Positions 13,687 through 25,937 of a stretch of 64,000 nt of DNA are shown in pieces; positions within the stretch are counted from its first letter, which is position 1; every line of letters begins with the position of its first letter. The notes under the pieces were generated by a model, which worked only from the letters and a program-made list of their open reading frames with translations, ran no database searches and was not told the origin of the DNA. The DNA comes from Erythrophleum ivorense (taxonomy: Eukaryota; Streptophyta; Magnoliopsida; Fabales; Fabaceae). The translations under genes were made by a program, and so were the position numbers. The stretch is from the NCBI GenBank assembly GCA_026724425.1, contig JAIUCV010000003.1, positions 46,153,283 through 46,217,282 on the forward strand, written 5' to 3'.

Positions 13687-15375
13687 TGTAACAACCAGAA
13701 AAAAAAAAGCTAAAAATTTTTTGAAGTCCTGAAATTTTCTAAGTCTGCTAGCTATAGCGAGAATGGGTCTAGCTACAGTGATAGTGCCTTTTAGCTATAG
13801 CAAAAATGCTTTTAGTGGCATCCCATACAAAAACTAGGGAGTTGCTCACCGTAGCGCTATAGCGAAAACAGAGGTTGGGACTGATACGTGCTCGCCGTAG
13901 TAAGGGTAATTCTTCGCTATAGCGAGGGTTAGTCCAAAAAAGTGTGAAGAAAGAGAATTTGACTTCTTAAAGCATCCCAATTCATTCCTTTTCCTTTTAA
14001 CAGACTTAGGCTTTATCTAAGGCAGAGAAAAGGGCTGAAGAGAGAGAGAGAGATCTAGAGAAGGAAGGAGAACAAGAAAAAGGTAAGCATAACTTGAGAT
14101 CTCCATAGCTTTTCTTCTTAGAATCTTGTTCTTCTCTCTTTACCCTCTCTTTCTATGGTTTTGGTTGTTGACTTAGCTATGTTTTGGGCTTGGTTCAAAA
14201 GAGGGAAAGTGGAAAACTACTCTTGAAGAAGGCTAAAACTCATGTATCTTCACTTCTTCTTCTTTGCTTTCCTTTCTGGAGAACTTGAGAGAGGAATGAG
14301 AGTTAGTGGAATTATAGAGAGAGAATCCCTAGTTTCTTATACTTTGTAGGGTTTACTCTGGAGAAACCCCTAACTTTGTGAATAATTGTTGATGAGAGAG
14401 TAATTCCTTGCTCTTTGTTGTGCCTAGGCTCAAAAGAAGCAACTCCATCTAGTTATGATTGTGAAACCAAGAAGGGAGAAAAGAAATTAAAAGGGAAGGC
14501 TTGTGTTGGTCGATAAGGTAGATCTCAACTCTTTCTTGTTGCATTCTTAAATGTATATAATCATTATATACTTGTGTATATGCTTGTATTGTGAGCCATG
14601 TCATTTGATGTTGCCTTGCTACATTGGTACCAATATGCTTATGATATGGATTGTGAAAATTGCTCAGGTGAGGTGGTGCTAAAAGTCCCTTGAGATGGGT
14701 GAGGTAGAGCCAAAAGTCCTTAAACCAAGGATGAGGCCAATCCAAAAGTTCCAAAACTCGGGTGAGGCTAGACCAAAAGTCCTTGGAGCTTATTCTTGGC
14801 ATTGATATGATATCATGGCATGAAAATCATATGTTATGTAATTATGAATGGTTTGCATGCTTTGACTTGTTTATATGCCTTGATTGCTTCGAATGAGTGT
14901 ATGAGCTATTGAGATTCCATGAATCTCACCCCTTCCCTCTCCTATCTTAACATATTAGGTGGAGCTCAAGGAGATTCAAGTGCACACCAAGGAGCCTAGT
15001 TGAGCATGCTTAGGGAGTTGTATAACTATTTTAGTTCTTTTGTTGTAAAGAGGTGCCAAAATGAATATGCACATATTATTTTTGAGATGTAAATATTTGA
15101 GCAAGTGTAAAAGTATATATGAATGATATATGAACTATGTAGAGAGCCAAAGTAATGAAAATATGAGATTTGGCCCTTTTGTAGCTTATACGTAATAGTG
15201 TGTTTTGGCCCGTAACATAGTGAGTTTGACATGTATGATGATTTGGACCATTTGGGTATTTCATATATACTATGTTTATGCTTTAAAATTTGCCCAAGAG
15301 GTGCTAGAACATGTGGGAGGCCATTTGGACCCACTTTGAACCATTTTAAGTGTCAGAAGACATTATGGTGTTACA
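13687..15375 (+). mobile_element. Solo LTR, 1.7 kb, TSD TTTAT
   Basis: It begins TGTAACAACCAG and ends ATGGTGTTACA, with perfect 5-bp flanking duplications TTTAT (13682-13686 and 15376-15380). It is inserted in the interior of the large gypsy element. The 14040-15340 part is homologous in inverted orientation to 2580-3900 of the other solo LTR. Its U3 (13740-13935) carries several palindromic GCTATAGCGA motifs absent from that copy. No internal domain remains. Confidence 0.85.
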
Positions 15376-15380
15376 TTTAT

Positions 15381-16200
15381 TGCTTATTTATCTTCTATAA
15401 GCTTGCTAAATGGATCATTTATCTATCTTTTATCTTGTTCAAACTATGGGCCTCAACTTTCTTTTCTCTATTTTACCCATAGTAGTTTATTTCCTATATT
15501 AGCTTGAATATGACCAACAAGGCTTTCTATTTTGAAATACACTCCATTACTTGGCATACCTTTTCTAACTATATGATTAGAACCTCAATTGTCTCTGTAC
15601 TTAGCCTACCATCAAGGCTAGGGCATTCTATATTTTGCACTACTCATTCATAGCTAGATGGGGAATTGGGGCAGTCAAGGCTCTATGGAGTAATGCTTGT
15701 GGGTTCTGGTTTGAGGGAATAGCTTTCTAAACTGCTCTAATTCATTTAGACATTTAGGTGTCGTAACTGGGGGGCAACTCTCTGTTTCTTTTCCCCTCTA
15801 AACTTATTTTCTTCATGGTTGTAATTTTACTTTATACTACACTGCATTATTACCTGTCTCTACATCAAGCAAAACATCTCAGAATGGTTTGAGTGTGGTG
15901 ATTAGGGAGGATTAAGTCTTTTGTTTACCCTCTGAGCAAGCCTCTCTCTAATAGCTATATCATAACCTCTTACTGCTAGTACATCATGGCTTGCTATTGA
16001 TCCAGGCAAGCTACAATAGCCTGTAGAGCTCTAGCCATAGGATCAATTGGCTCTACTATAGAAACGCTTACCATTTCAACATAACTTAACATAAAACCTG
16101 AACATATGCCACGCTTTAGCACCTAAAATGTCTTATATAGGTTATATATACTGAACAAATCACATCCTTAACCATAACCAACACTAAAATTTCTTAACCT
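15381..16200 (-). other. Decayed internal (gag-side) region
   Basis: It lies between the PBS and the nested solo LTR, the expected place for the leader and gag. No open frame of useful length or CCHC zinc knuckle could be read on the minus strand. Confidence 0.35.
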
Positions 16201-16216
16201 TTGTTTTGATACCAAT
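16201..16216 (-). other. Primer binding site (initiator Met tRNA type)
   Basis: On the minus strand, directly after the LTR end ...ATATTACA and 3-4 bases, the sequence is TTGGTATCAAAACAAAG. This matches plant tRNA-iMet PBS TGGTATCAGAGC apart from G-to-A changes. It marks the minus-strand 5' end of the internal region. Confidence 0.75.
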
Positions 16217-17552
16217 AAATGTAATATTATATCTATATAGGTCTTAATTTATGGCACAATTGGCTTATAACATTCATTTTAATCAAAATTACACTTTTAG
16301 CAATGGATAATTGTGTCATTGAAAGCTAAATTAATTCATTCTTAGCTTGATAGACCATGTGAGCTTACCAAACTTATTTTCCATCCCTAGCATATTTGTT
16401 CAATCAGAAATATCACAAAATGGAGCTCAAAATTTGGGTCCAAGTCATATAACACAAAATTGCATTACAAATTGCATTTTGCCATGAATTCTATATTCTA
16501 ATATAAACTTTAGAAAATCATAATTAATTTTAGAAAAATCCAAATCATACTAGCTATAGCTTTATAGAAAGCTTAGGATTTCATATAGCTGCCATAAAAA
16601 TTTCAAATCAAAACAACCATGTTTGACCCACAAAAATTGATGGAATAATACATAAGGTCTTGTGATCATTATGCAGCAAACTAAAAAATTCAAAAATTCA
16701 TATTTCCCTCTACAAAGCTCCAAATTAAGTGCTCTCAGTAATTATGGAAAGCTTCAGATTTACTATATGCATGTAAAATTTTATTAGCATTAAACTTCAT
16801 TTGACCCTTAAGTAACATAGAGAAGCAAACTGACTATATAAATAATAATAGTGACAGTTTCTGTATAATTTAGCCAACTTTGAAAAATTATAATAAATTT
16901 TCTAGAGTTTCAAAAATAGTACTCTTTAGCTCTATAAAAAGATTTAGATGAAACCTATTTGCTTGTCAAATTTCATGTACAAATTTATCCATTTGGTTAG
17001 GTTGGGATTTAGATCAAGAATGTAGCCAATTTTAGGACCATAATAAGGTCAAAATGCACCAAATGGCCTTCTACTCATACCATGACCATTTGAACACATC
17101 CAAAAACATAAATACAGTATATAGAAACTTCCCAAATGGTCCAAATCATCATACATCTCAAAACCACCTTTCCACTTGGTTTCATACACATACATATCAA
17201 GGCACTAAGATGTCAAATTCTCACATAATCATTCATTTGACTCCACATTTCATTCATACATAATAACTACATACTTTTATAAATGCTCAAAAGTTTACAT
17301 TTCATAAACATCATATAGTTACAAACTTTGACATCAAAATACATATATTCCTATACTATTGTCAAAGTTACATTCTTCAAGTAGCTTGGCTCCTATTTCT
17401 TGCTTCTTGAGCTTTACCTAGATATGGTTAAACATATGTGGGGAAGAGTGAGATTCAAAGATTCTCAATCGCTCCATTACCCTTTCAAACATTCATATAT
17501 GGTATATTTTCATATCAAAGAATGCAAGTATGCACTAAAAGCCTTTTGTAAT

Positions 17553-20500
17553 TGTCACATTCCAAATTTTTGTAACTATTAACATGAACAAAGTTGGTGA
17601 GGAACTAACTTGCATAATAAATACTAAAGAGGAGGGTAGATGCTAGGAGACCTAACAGAGATAATAACACATTCATTTGTTTAATATGAGAGTAAGTAAG
17701 GATACTTTAAGACAAGCCCGCAACCACTTATGATAGCACCTCCTTACTTCCACCTACGTAGGGATGTGAGTATGTGCACTCGACCAAGTAGCAACCCCAT
17801 TAGCCTTGTCTATTGTAAGCTTAAAACTACCAAAATCTTAGACTGATTCGTTGAATTACCAACATATACATGGCTGAATGAATGTGATAGGGGGAGAATG
17901 AAATAAGAAAACTACAAACCTACTCTTGAAAGGCTCCACCAAAGAGGTGTGTGTGTATGTGGCCACTAAAATACTAAGGCATAGAAATAACCCTAGCTGT
18001 GAAGTGGAGAAAGCATCCATTTAGTAGCTTAATGGAGAAAAAAGAATATATATCATGTGCTGCCACCTAACATGTGTACCGAATAGAAAATGAAGTAACA
18101 AAGGATTTAACTCACAACCTTCCCTTGACACTTCATGCTTCCTTATGTGCAATGTTGCATATGAGTATGTAGATGGTATGTAATTGACTTAATGGGTGTG
18201 TCCAGCCATGAAGAAGCTAGGATAAATATAAGAGGCAGCATTTGAGTGGAGAATGGGAGGAAGAGATGCATGGTTGGATGATTAAGTAGGAAAGGAATTA
18301 GTCTTCACCCTTGCCACCTCATGCTTACACCTCCACTTACATTATTCAATTGGAAATTGGTTAATGCCCTGAATTTGCAATTGCCGTGGGAGTTAAATGA
18401 CATATAATGGATATATTAGGTGGGAATAAGATGGAGGATCTACTGCCATATGGATTGCATCGGTCGTAGAAAGGAAAGGAAAACAAATCAAGAAAATTAA
18501 ATCAAAGGAAGCCACCTCATGCTTGCACCACCCACCTTCATATATATATTCAATTGTAATTTGCTAATGCCCATATTTGGTTAATAGCAGGAGTTAAATA
18601 TTTCCTTAAATGTATAGTTTGAATGAGAGTAAGACACATATCTGCTATCACCTAACAATTGCACTGAGTCAAGGATTGTGATATGCCTTCATGCCACCTA
18701 ATAGCAGTGAAAAGCAAGAGCTGTCCGTTGCATTAGTTACCATCCACCTTAACTCATTTTAGGCTGAGGGAAGTAGTGATAAGAAGGAAGAAATTTCGGA
18801 CAGCCATAGAAGAGGAGAGAAGAGAAGAAAAACCAAAGTACAAGGACTCCATAGAAGGTAAGTTCCAAGTTGCTTCCTTGTTCTAGACTGGGACGTTTTG
18901 GCCTTTGTAGAATTAGTTAGAAAAGGATTTGAAGCCAAAATTTTTATAACATATTGTACATCCCTTATACTTGAAATCTGGAAAATTACAGAATTTTTGG
19001 AGCAAGGTAAATTAAAGAAATAACCTACTAATTCAATTTAGCTTCTATACGGGACAGCTTGGGGCTGATTTCATAAAGAATTTTGTTAAATGGGTAAATG
19101 AAGGAATTAGTGCATGAAATTTAGTGGGGAGGTATATAAGACGTATAAATTTAGTTTTACAAAGTATTATAATTTTCTGGGCTCATTTGGTAGGATAACA
19201 AAGCCAGAAATAGCAAGGGAAGCGTACAATGAACTCAACTGAGGTAGTGACCAAAACAGTAGGAGTTCAGGGGTTATCCTTGGGAATTCTTGAAAAATGT
19301 TTATGTGGCTTATAATTAGCTTAATAAGGGGTCACTCTGCCAATTTTTATGATTTTTGAAGGTCATTTAGTGGAGGAAAGAAATTTCACAAAAACAAGTC
19401 CGAAAAGGTAGTTAAATTGAGACCATGGTAGTTTTTGTTTTTCGCTGTTGTAGTGTGAATTTGCATGGAAAAATTAGAGAATCCAGCTTGGAAATAAGGG
19501 CTGAGTACTTAAATTTGAAGCACTAGACCACACATGAATAACTTAAATAATAACTAATTAATGAGAAGGAAAAGAAGACAAAGATGTAATTGTTTACAGT
19601 TAAGAATTCCAATCGTCAACTAACGAAGGGGGTTTAGGAATTTCATACAGGGGGATTAGTACTTTAATTGCTATTTAAATATTAACCATGACTCGTACTT
19701 AATTAAGGTAATGCATGATTGAATTTAGGAAGGCAATTGGGACCATAAGAATTGAGAAATAACGTGATCAAATGGCAATAACGAAACAGCTAGATTACAC
19801 GGCATTCTGTATGTTTACATACATAATTGCACTGAATGATTTTCTAAATTTTTGTATATTGTGCATGGATGCATATGCCCACTAATGTGATTCTCTTGAG
19901 TATTAGATCACTGTTATTGGCCAATGACCGAAGTATAATAGCCTAACGAGTGAATGTACGCTGCTATCTTGAGTTTACATGCTCTTGTATCGAATGGTGT
20001 ACCAAAGTATTCCTATTCAGTGTTCTCTGTATGTATAAATTATGAACCCATTGTTATCTACTGGGATTATATCTCATTATAAAGCTAACTATTTTTTAGG
20101 CAATACCCATACTACAGATGGAGCCCACTCTACAGAGGATAACTGAACCAATTTGAAAACTGTAGTAGCTATAATTGTTGTAACTTCCATGGATAATGTT
20201 AAAAGTAGAAAGCGTGACTATAGTGAATATTTAACGTTGTTTACTACCTCCTTGTTGGTTATGTATAAATTCTACACATGAGAAAATTGCCGTAAGTTCA
20301 TTGTGATGTTTATTAGGGCTACCGAACTCCCTGTACAAGTAAACTCTTATGTTTGCATTTGCATGAAGTTGATGATCATAACCATGGAAGTAGTTCTAGC
20401 ATATTAACATTATCAACTTATGGTTTTCTTGTGAAAATGGTGAAGGTTGTCTAGTTATAACAATTATCCTCCTAGGTCTAGGATCTTGTTGACAGGATTT

Positions 20501-20652
20501 TTGGACTCTACAATATGGGATTAGAGACCTTGTCGACAGGATCTTGGACTTTGCCTTGTAAAACTTAAGACCTTGTCAACAGGGTCTTCTGTTAGAAGTA
20601 CAAGATCCTTTCTTATAGTAAGTTATAGCGTATGCAAAGTGTAGGTGTAACA
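17553..20652 (+). mobile_element. Solo LTR, 3.1 kb, inside the 5' LTR
   Basis: It begins TGTCACATTCC and ends GTAGGTGTAACA. The flanks are GTAAT (17548-17552) and GTAAG (20653-20657). The uninterrupted LTR reads GTAAG, so the left copy has one substitution. TG...CA ends with a 5-bp duplication and no coding content make a solo LTR the best reading. A purine-rich leader-like stretch lies near 18780-18860. Near 20478-20590 there is a short tandem repeat of a gaccttgtcgacaggatctt motif. The family is not related to the neighbouring LTRs by eye. Confidence 0.75.
20478..20595 (+). repeat. Short tandem motif in the solo LTR
   Basis: Three degenerate copies of (a)ccttgtcgacaggatctt, each followed by ggact or a variant, are spaced about 45-60 bp apart close to the 3' end of the 3.1-kb LTR. 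Confidence 0.6.
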
Positions 20653-22764
20653 GTAAGCATACATAAACATACTTTCATGTCACATAAACTCATATATATT
20701 AAACATAAGTTCTAAGGGCTTTTGGTTTATCCTCACCCAATTTTTTGGGACTTTTAGATTTGTCTCACTTACTTTTAGAGGCTTTCGACTTAGCCTTACT
20801 CAGTCATGAGACTTTTGACTTTGTCTCACCAATTCTTAGGGACTTTTGCTTTCTCCTCACCCATTTTAAGAGACTTTTGGCACAACCTCACCTATTTAAG
20901 TCATCTTGTATTCAAAACATATTTCAAGAACCAATAATGGTACTATAGCATTTATTTAATGGCTATAAACATATCTCATGGTTCATACATACACAAGTAT
21001 CCAATGACGATCAAATATCCAAGAAATGCAAGCAAGAAAAATGAGAGAGCTATCTTGTGCTAAGAAACACAAACTTTTCTTCCTTGGTTATTTCTTCCTC
21101 TTCTCAGCCTAACCCCTACACCTAGGGGAATCTTGATTTGCTTGGCCTAAACACATCGAATAAGATACACTTCAATCATTGGAACCAATTCTAGTTTCAT
21201 GCATACTCTATACAAGCTTATTTTATCTTATGACATTAATATGGTTTCATATAAGGGCATAATGAAGCAACCCATAGAATTTATGATTTTGGCTCTAATT
21301 TCTCATTCAATCTAGGTCATATGACTCCATGTAAATTCATTAGAGTCATCTTATATTCAATTCAAGAAGCTAATTACTAGGTTGCTTCTTCATGTCCAAA
21401 AAGGGATCTTAACTTCCATCTTATAAATTATGGCTTTAAAATTCAAACTAATACTGACCTTGGTGTTTAGTAATTATATCTAGACCATTTCTATCTTTGG
21501 AATCAAAGAAAAATCTCCCTAGGCACCCAAACTCCTTCTTGGGCGAGACATGGTGCAAGGTTAGAACCCATAGAGTTTGCTTGGTTTTTCTTAGGGAAAT
21601 AGCACTTATGGAACTTCCTAAACCTCTTATGAACTCATACATGCTCTTACATAGGCTAGATTATCATTAGAAAGCTTTAAAAATTATTAGGCACAACAAG
21701 AACCCTAGAAATTACAACTTAAATTCTAAAACTTCTCTTTTAAGTCTAATTACATATTCTTATTTCTCATGCTCTAAAACCCTTGCTTCTACCTTGCTAT
21801 GACCTGAATTTCTTCCTTCTTTGATGGGTCAAGGCTTGGCCGAAACATCCATGGAAGAAGAAGACAAGATGAAGCAAGAAAAACCATGATGTCTTACCTT
21901 ATTTGCAAGCTTTTTCAAGGAGCTTTCAATTGCTTCTAATCTCTTCTTTAATTTCTCTCCTTCCCTTACTGAGCCATCCATGGAATAACTCCAAATAAGT
22001 CATCAAAACTATAGGAAAAGAGAGGAGAAAGAGGAGAAGAAGTTGGAAGAAGGAGAAAACATAAAAAACCATAGATTTCTTACATTTTTCCACTTGGTTT
22101 CTTCCTTCTTTGCTTTCCTTCTTGTGAACCACCTCAAGCTTGTCTAAGTTCTATTTTGGAGCATAATAAAGTCATTGGAAAATGAAGAGAGAAGGTGGTG
22201 TGCTAAAATGGGGAGCAAGATGGGTCATTTTAATACTTTTTCAAAATTCTAATTTAGTCCTTTTTCTTGATTCCTTTCATTTGGGTCTATTTCAACTCCT
22301 TTTCAAGAACCATCTTTTCTATCATAAAATTTAGGTTATTTAATTTATAAAATGCCTTTGGTTTCACTCAAATTGGATTTAAAATCTTATTGAACAGTCT
22401 AGTCAAGGTTTTAGTTAACTAACACTTTAAAATGCATATTGGAGGGGTTTTAACTATTCTAAGAATTTTTATGATTTTTAAGGCCTTTTCAGAACTCTAG
22501 AAAACTTAATTTTTTCATTTAAAGATCCCTCCTTTGATTTTTCTAAAAATTACCCAAAATTACCAAAAATACCACTACTTTTTTATCTAATTTTGTTTAA
22601 CTATTCTGTCTCTAGTTTATGAGCATTTCTAGCCTTGTATACTCATTTTCAATTGTCTAGATTATCACTCTAATTTTATTTGGCCTCTAATCATTCAATT
22701 TAAAAGACCTCCTTTTGTAATCTCCTTAGTTTAAGACTTTTAGAACAATTGGGTATTACAATTC

Positions 22765-23785
22765 TAATATAGCATCATAGGCAGGTGTAAACATAGATAT
22801 GGTGTCCTTTGAAATGTATCTATAAACTTAACTTGAAACTTGAAATATGAAGTTACATGAAGGTCTCTCGCCTTCCTATGACTCCCTTGCCATAACTTTG
22901 TCCCAAGGAGAAAGGGACTTAAACTTAAGATGGGCTCTAACCCCTTTTATTCCCATATGATCATATCATTCTTTTCTTATGGACACAAATTTTGTCTTTG
23001 TGAATGGAGACCATCTCTTGGAACTTTATCCCTTGAGAACCTTATCTTTTGAAAACTTATTATAAAATTAAAAATTCATAGAATCTTATCTCTAAAAATC
23101 ATCTCCTATTAGAAGTCTATTATTTGAAAATGCTTTCTTTACCCTAAATTTCTCTTCTGTATCTATTATCAAAATCATTAAGTACAATATTGATTTATGG
23201 ATAATTATCCTGCCGTTTTATATTCCTAGTTATCCAAGTAATATTTTAAGGTAGTTAAACATGAATAATTAACTCAACAACAACAAACATAATCAAAAGC
23301 TCTCATTTAGCAATGTATTAGCAAGCCAAAGAGAATTTATTCATGGCCTATATATATATCATCAGTAGCAAAATCTTATTCTCAACAAAGATAATTCATA
23401 TTTGTCATGTTGTAGATAATCAAGATATTTTAATTATACAAATCATTGATACAAATAAACACTTAAGTATCACAGGCACGAGTCAAGCATGTGTGCAAAT
23501 ATACATATATACATGCACAATGAGTCAGCATCACATATGAGCATATTTTTACCTAAATTTCTATCCTAGATTATTCAAATCATACTTTATGATGTGTACA
23601 ATTATAGATAAACGGTTCAACATAATTAGATATCTTCATTTATCGCGTAGCAAACCAAAGATGATTTATTTGTGACTTATGTATAATTGCAGCAAACATA
23701 ATCTTGATTTCAATAAAGATACAGCAGTCTACATCAAGATGTGTCAATCATTCAAATTATACAATCCAACCATCATATCTTCTCA
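22765..23785. other. Intergenic DNA with a local duplication
   Basis: It resumes the flank interrupted at 6442. No gene was seen. Two imperfect copies of about 150 bp (about 23315-23480 and 23645-23790) share 'tagcaa.ccaaaga..atttatt' and 'aatctt.att.tcaa.aaagat'. This suggests a diverged tandem duplication with a period near 330 bp. Confidence 0.4.
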
Positions 23786-24096
23786 GACAATTAAAATTAA
23801 AGAAAAATTATAATAAAATACTTATATCATATAAAATTTATAATAAAAGACTTTAAAAATTAAAATTATCATCAAAGATTATCATTATTATCAATTTTTG
23901 AAAAATTTACTATTAATTTTAAAACATTTATTATGGGGTATAAGAAAGTTCAACACTTTCTTACACCCAATAATAAATTTTTTAAAACCTAACAGTAATG
24001 GCTATCCTTAAAAATAGTTTTAATTTTAAAAATTTTTTATTATAAATTTTATATGATATGGCTCATTTATTCTAATTTTCTCTAAAATTAATAACT
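23786..24096. mobile_element. Fold-back MITE, copy 1
   Basis: It is about 310 bp and palindromic over most of its length. The inner arms are perfect, with ATCATATAAAATTTATAAT answered by its reverse complement at about 24040, and they continue outward imperfectly. The centre contains two halves around 'aagttcaacactttcttacaccc'. There is no coding capacity. A second copy lies at 27155. The superfamily and TSD are not certain. Confidence 0.65.
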
Positions 24097-25193
24097 TAAA
24101 AAAAATTAATGGTATGAAATCGCAGGCAAAAATAAACACAAAGAAAATAATATAATTAAATTTTCACGGTGGCGCCGTGGTGTGGTACTCGCGCTAAATA
24201 TCCCAAATTTCAGTAATTTACACGACTGATGCCACGGTGTGTAGAATACGATGCTACGGCGCTGTCTATTCTGTGATGGGTTCTTTCTTCTACAAAACAA
24301 CCCCTATTTTGTGGAAGTATCATCCTATATTTCTAAAATATCATTTTCAAGATCTAAGTTGCTACTTTGTACATCCTAAATTATTTTGATATGATTATAA
24401 CTATAAAAGAACCTCAAAACAAGCTTAAAATGAATTAAAGCCTCCTGAATTCCCCCCTTTACTCATTACACAGAGGAGAGAGATGAAAGAGATGAAGAGG
24501 ATGGTGAGGAAATGACGCACAGAGGAAAGTAAACTAGCCATATATGTTTAGACAGGGTTGTGTTTTTACCTCAAGAATCCTTCTCTTTTAACTCCTCCTT
24601 CCTCCTTTTATTTCTCACTCAATTCCTTCTGTAGCTTTCGCTTTTTCTCTCTCTTAAAACTCTCAATTTCTCTCTCTCAATATCTTTCCTTCTCTTACTC
24701 TCCTTTCTACTCTTTCTTGATTTTGAATTATGCTGCTAAAAGGAGGAGAGGAGTGTTGTTAAAATGAAGCCGCCGATTTTTGCCTAGTCGGATATGCGTT
24801 GTATGGTGATAAGGCTTTTCTTAACCTCCAAGTCCATTCTCATTAATTTTATGCTGCGTTGGTGAATGGAAGAGCAATGTTGTATGACATCATGCAAATT
24901 TAGATTTTACATGTTGCAAACTTAAGAAAGCTTAACGAATTCTTTTTGCAAATATGTATATGTATATGTATAAATAGATAGACGATAGTTTATGATTTAG
25001 TTATATTTTAATTCTTGCTAATTTATAATTGAATTTCTAATGACTTATAAATTTTTATAGCTAAAATTGACTTAGGAAATGTATTTCCAAAATTCTGAGG
25101 TAAAATATTTTCTTTGTATAAATTTTACTAAAATTTATTCATTGTTTAACAAAGTATTAAATTAAATCTAATTTTTTATATAATTAGTATATG

Positions 25194-25194
<1 letters not shown>

Positions 25195-25227
<33 letters not shown>
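25195..25227. repeat. (AT)n microsatellite
   Basis: About 33 bp of uninterrupted AT dinucleotides. Confidence 0.95.
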
Positions 25228-25229
<2 letters not shown>

Positions 25230-25922
25230 CGTTATTCTATGCTTACATCATTATATACATGTGTCAGGCTAATGTGAGATGTCAAGCTACATGAGAGATA
25301 AAGCTTGCAATTCTTCATGCGGTGAAAAAGTCTGACTTCTCCCTCAAGTGACGTTTCCTTAGTCACGAAGGAGTAAACTATCAACTTTTTTTTTTTAACA
25401 AATTACGTTTTAGTTTTAACTAATATTATGCATTGGTATTCTAAATTTTTAATAATTATATTTTAATCTTTAACTATTACTTAAAATTTTTTATTTCTTA
25501 AATAATTTTTTTATATACTTAAGGCCTTAAAGGTCAAAGGGATTTCACCAAATCTCTTTTCTAAATGTTTATTATTTATTCTTCTATTATTTGTTAAAAT
25601 AATATTAATTCCTAAAAATTCTTAACAATTCTTTAATTAGTCTCATAAAATTTTATTTTATTTTTAATAAATTCCTCAAATTTTCTTGTAGCTAAAACTC
25701 AAGAAAATCTCACATTTTCTCACGTAATTATCATATAAATATATTCTATTATTTAATTTGCCTTATATTAATTTAATTAAGGTCCAAATTTGGGAATATT
25801 ATATAAAACATATTATTTTGAAAAATGCTATTAAATGGTCTTTTTAGTATACATAAAGAATAATCTTTAATTAAATAACAACATTTTATAGGACACATGC
25901 AATGGATGAAAATAAGCAACTA

Positions 25923-25937
25923 AGGCTCTGATACTAC
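25923..25937 (-). other. Possible orphan retroelement PBS
   Basis: The plus strand reads GGCTCTGATACTACTGATGATAG. Its complement, GTAGTATCAGAGCC, resembles the TGGTATCAGAGCC Met-tRNA PBS preceded by an LTR end ...ATCATCA. The matching second LTR and the far end were not found, so this could be a remnant or chance. Confidence 0.3.

Larger units (their letters stand above)
6448..22759 (-). mobile_element. Large nested Ty3/gypsy-type retrotransposon
   Basis: Two long direct repeats (6448-9884 and 16220-22759) are bounded by 5-bp duplications ATTCT (6443-6447 and 22760-22764). Orientation is minus: a PBS resembling TGGTATCA of initiator-Met tRNA adjoins the right LTR, and a polypurine tract adjoins the left LTR. 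Removing the 3.1-kb insert at 17553 makes both LTRs about 3.44 kb. The sequence next to the PPT reads on the minus strand aaatttcaaggataaaat, as at the end of Tekay/Del-type chromovirus pol genes. No intact gag or pol frame survives. In one ~200-bp stretch I count about 14 LTR-LTR differences, nearly all transitions, indicating an old, methylation-decayed insertion. The clade assignment is inference. Confidence 0.8.
16220..22759 (-). repeat. 5' LTR of the large element, interrupted
   Basis: It is the same LTR as 6448-9884, ending here in the canonical form (plus-strand TGTAATATTATATC at 16220 and GTATTACA at 22759). It is split by a 3.1-kb solo LTR at 17553-20652. The two halves align with the left LTR around 7770, where that copy reads uninterrupted 'cttttgtaagcatac'. 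Confidence 0.85.

Noticed and set aside
14449..14802. 117-codon minus-strand frame similar to a plus-strand frame at 3168-3416
   Set aside because: These are corresponding positions of two related solo LTRs in opposite orientation; there is no domain and the frame is not maintained across the family.
13682..15380. Solo LTR at 13687 and solo LTR at 1559 as the two ends of a single inverted-LTR element
   Set aside because: Each has its own perfect TSD (TTTAT and CCAAT), so they are independent insertions.
24160..24275. CG-rich patch with cacggtggcgccgtgg as a possible small RNA or regulatory island
   Set aside because: It is short, has no stable long hairpin beyond ~16 bp and no repeated context, so there was nothing to support a specific call.
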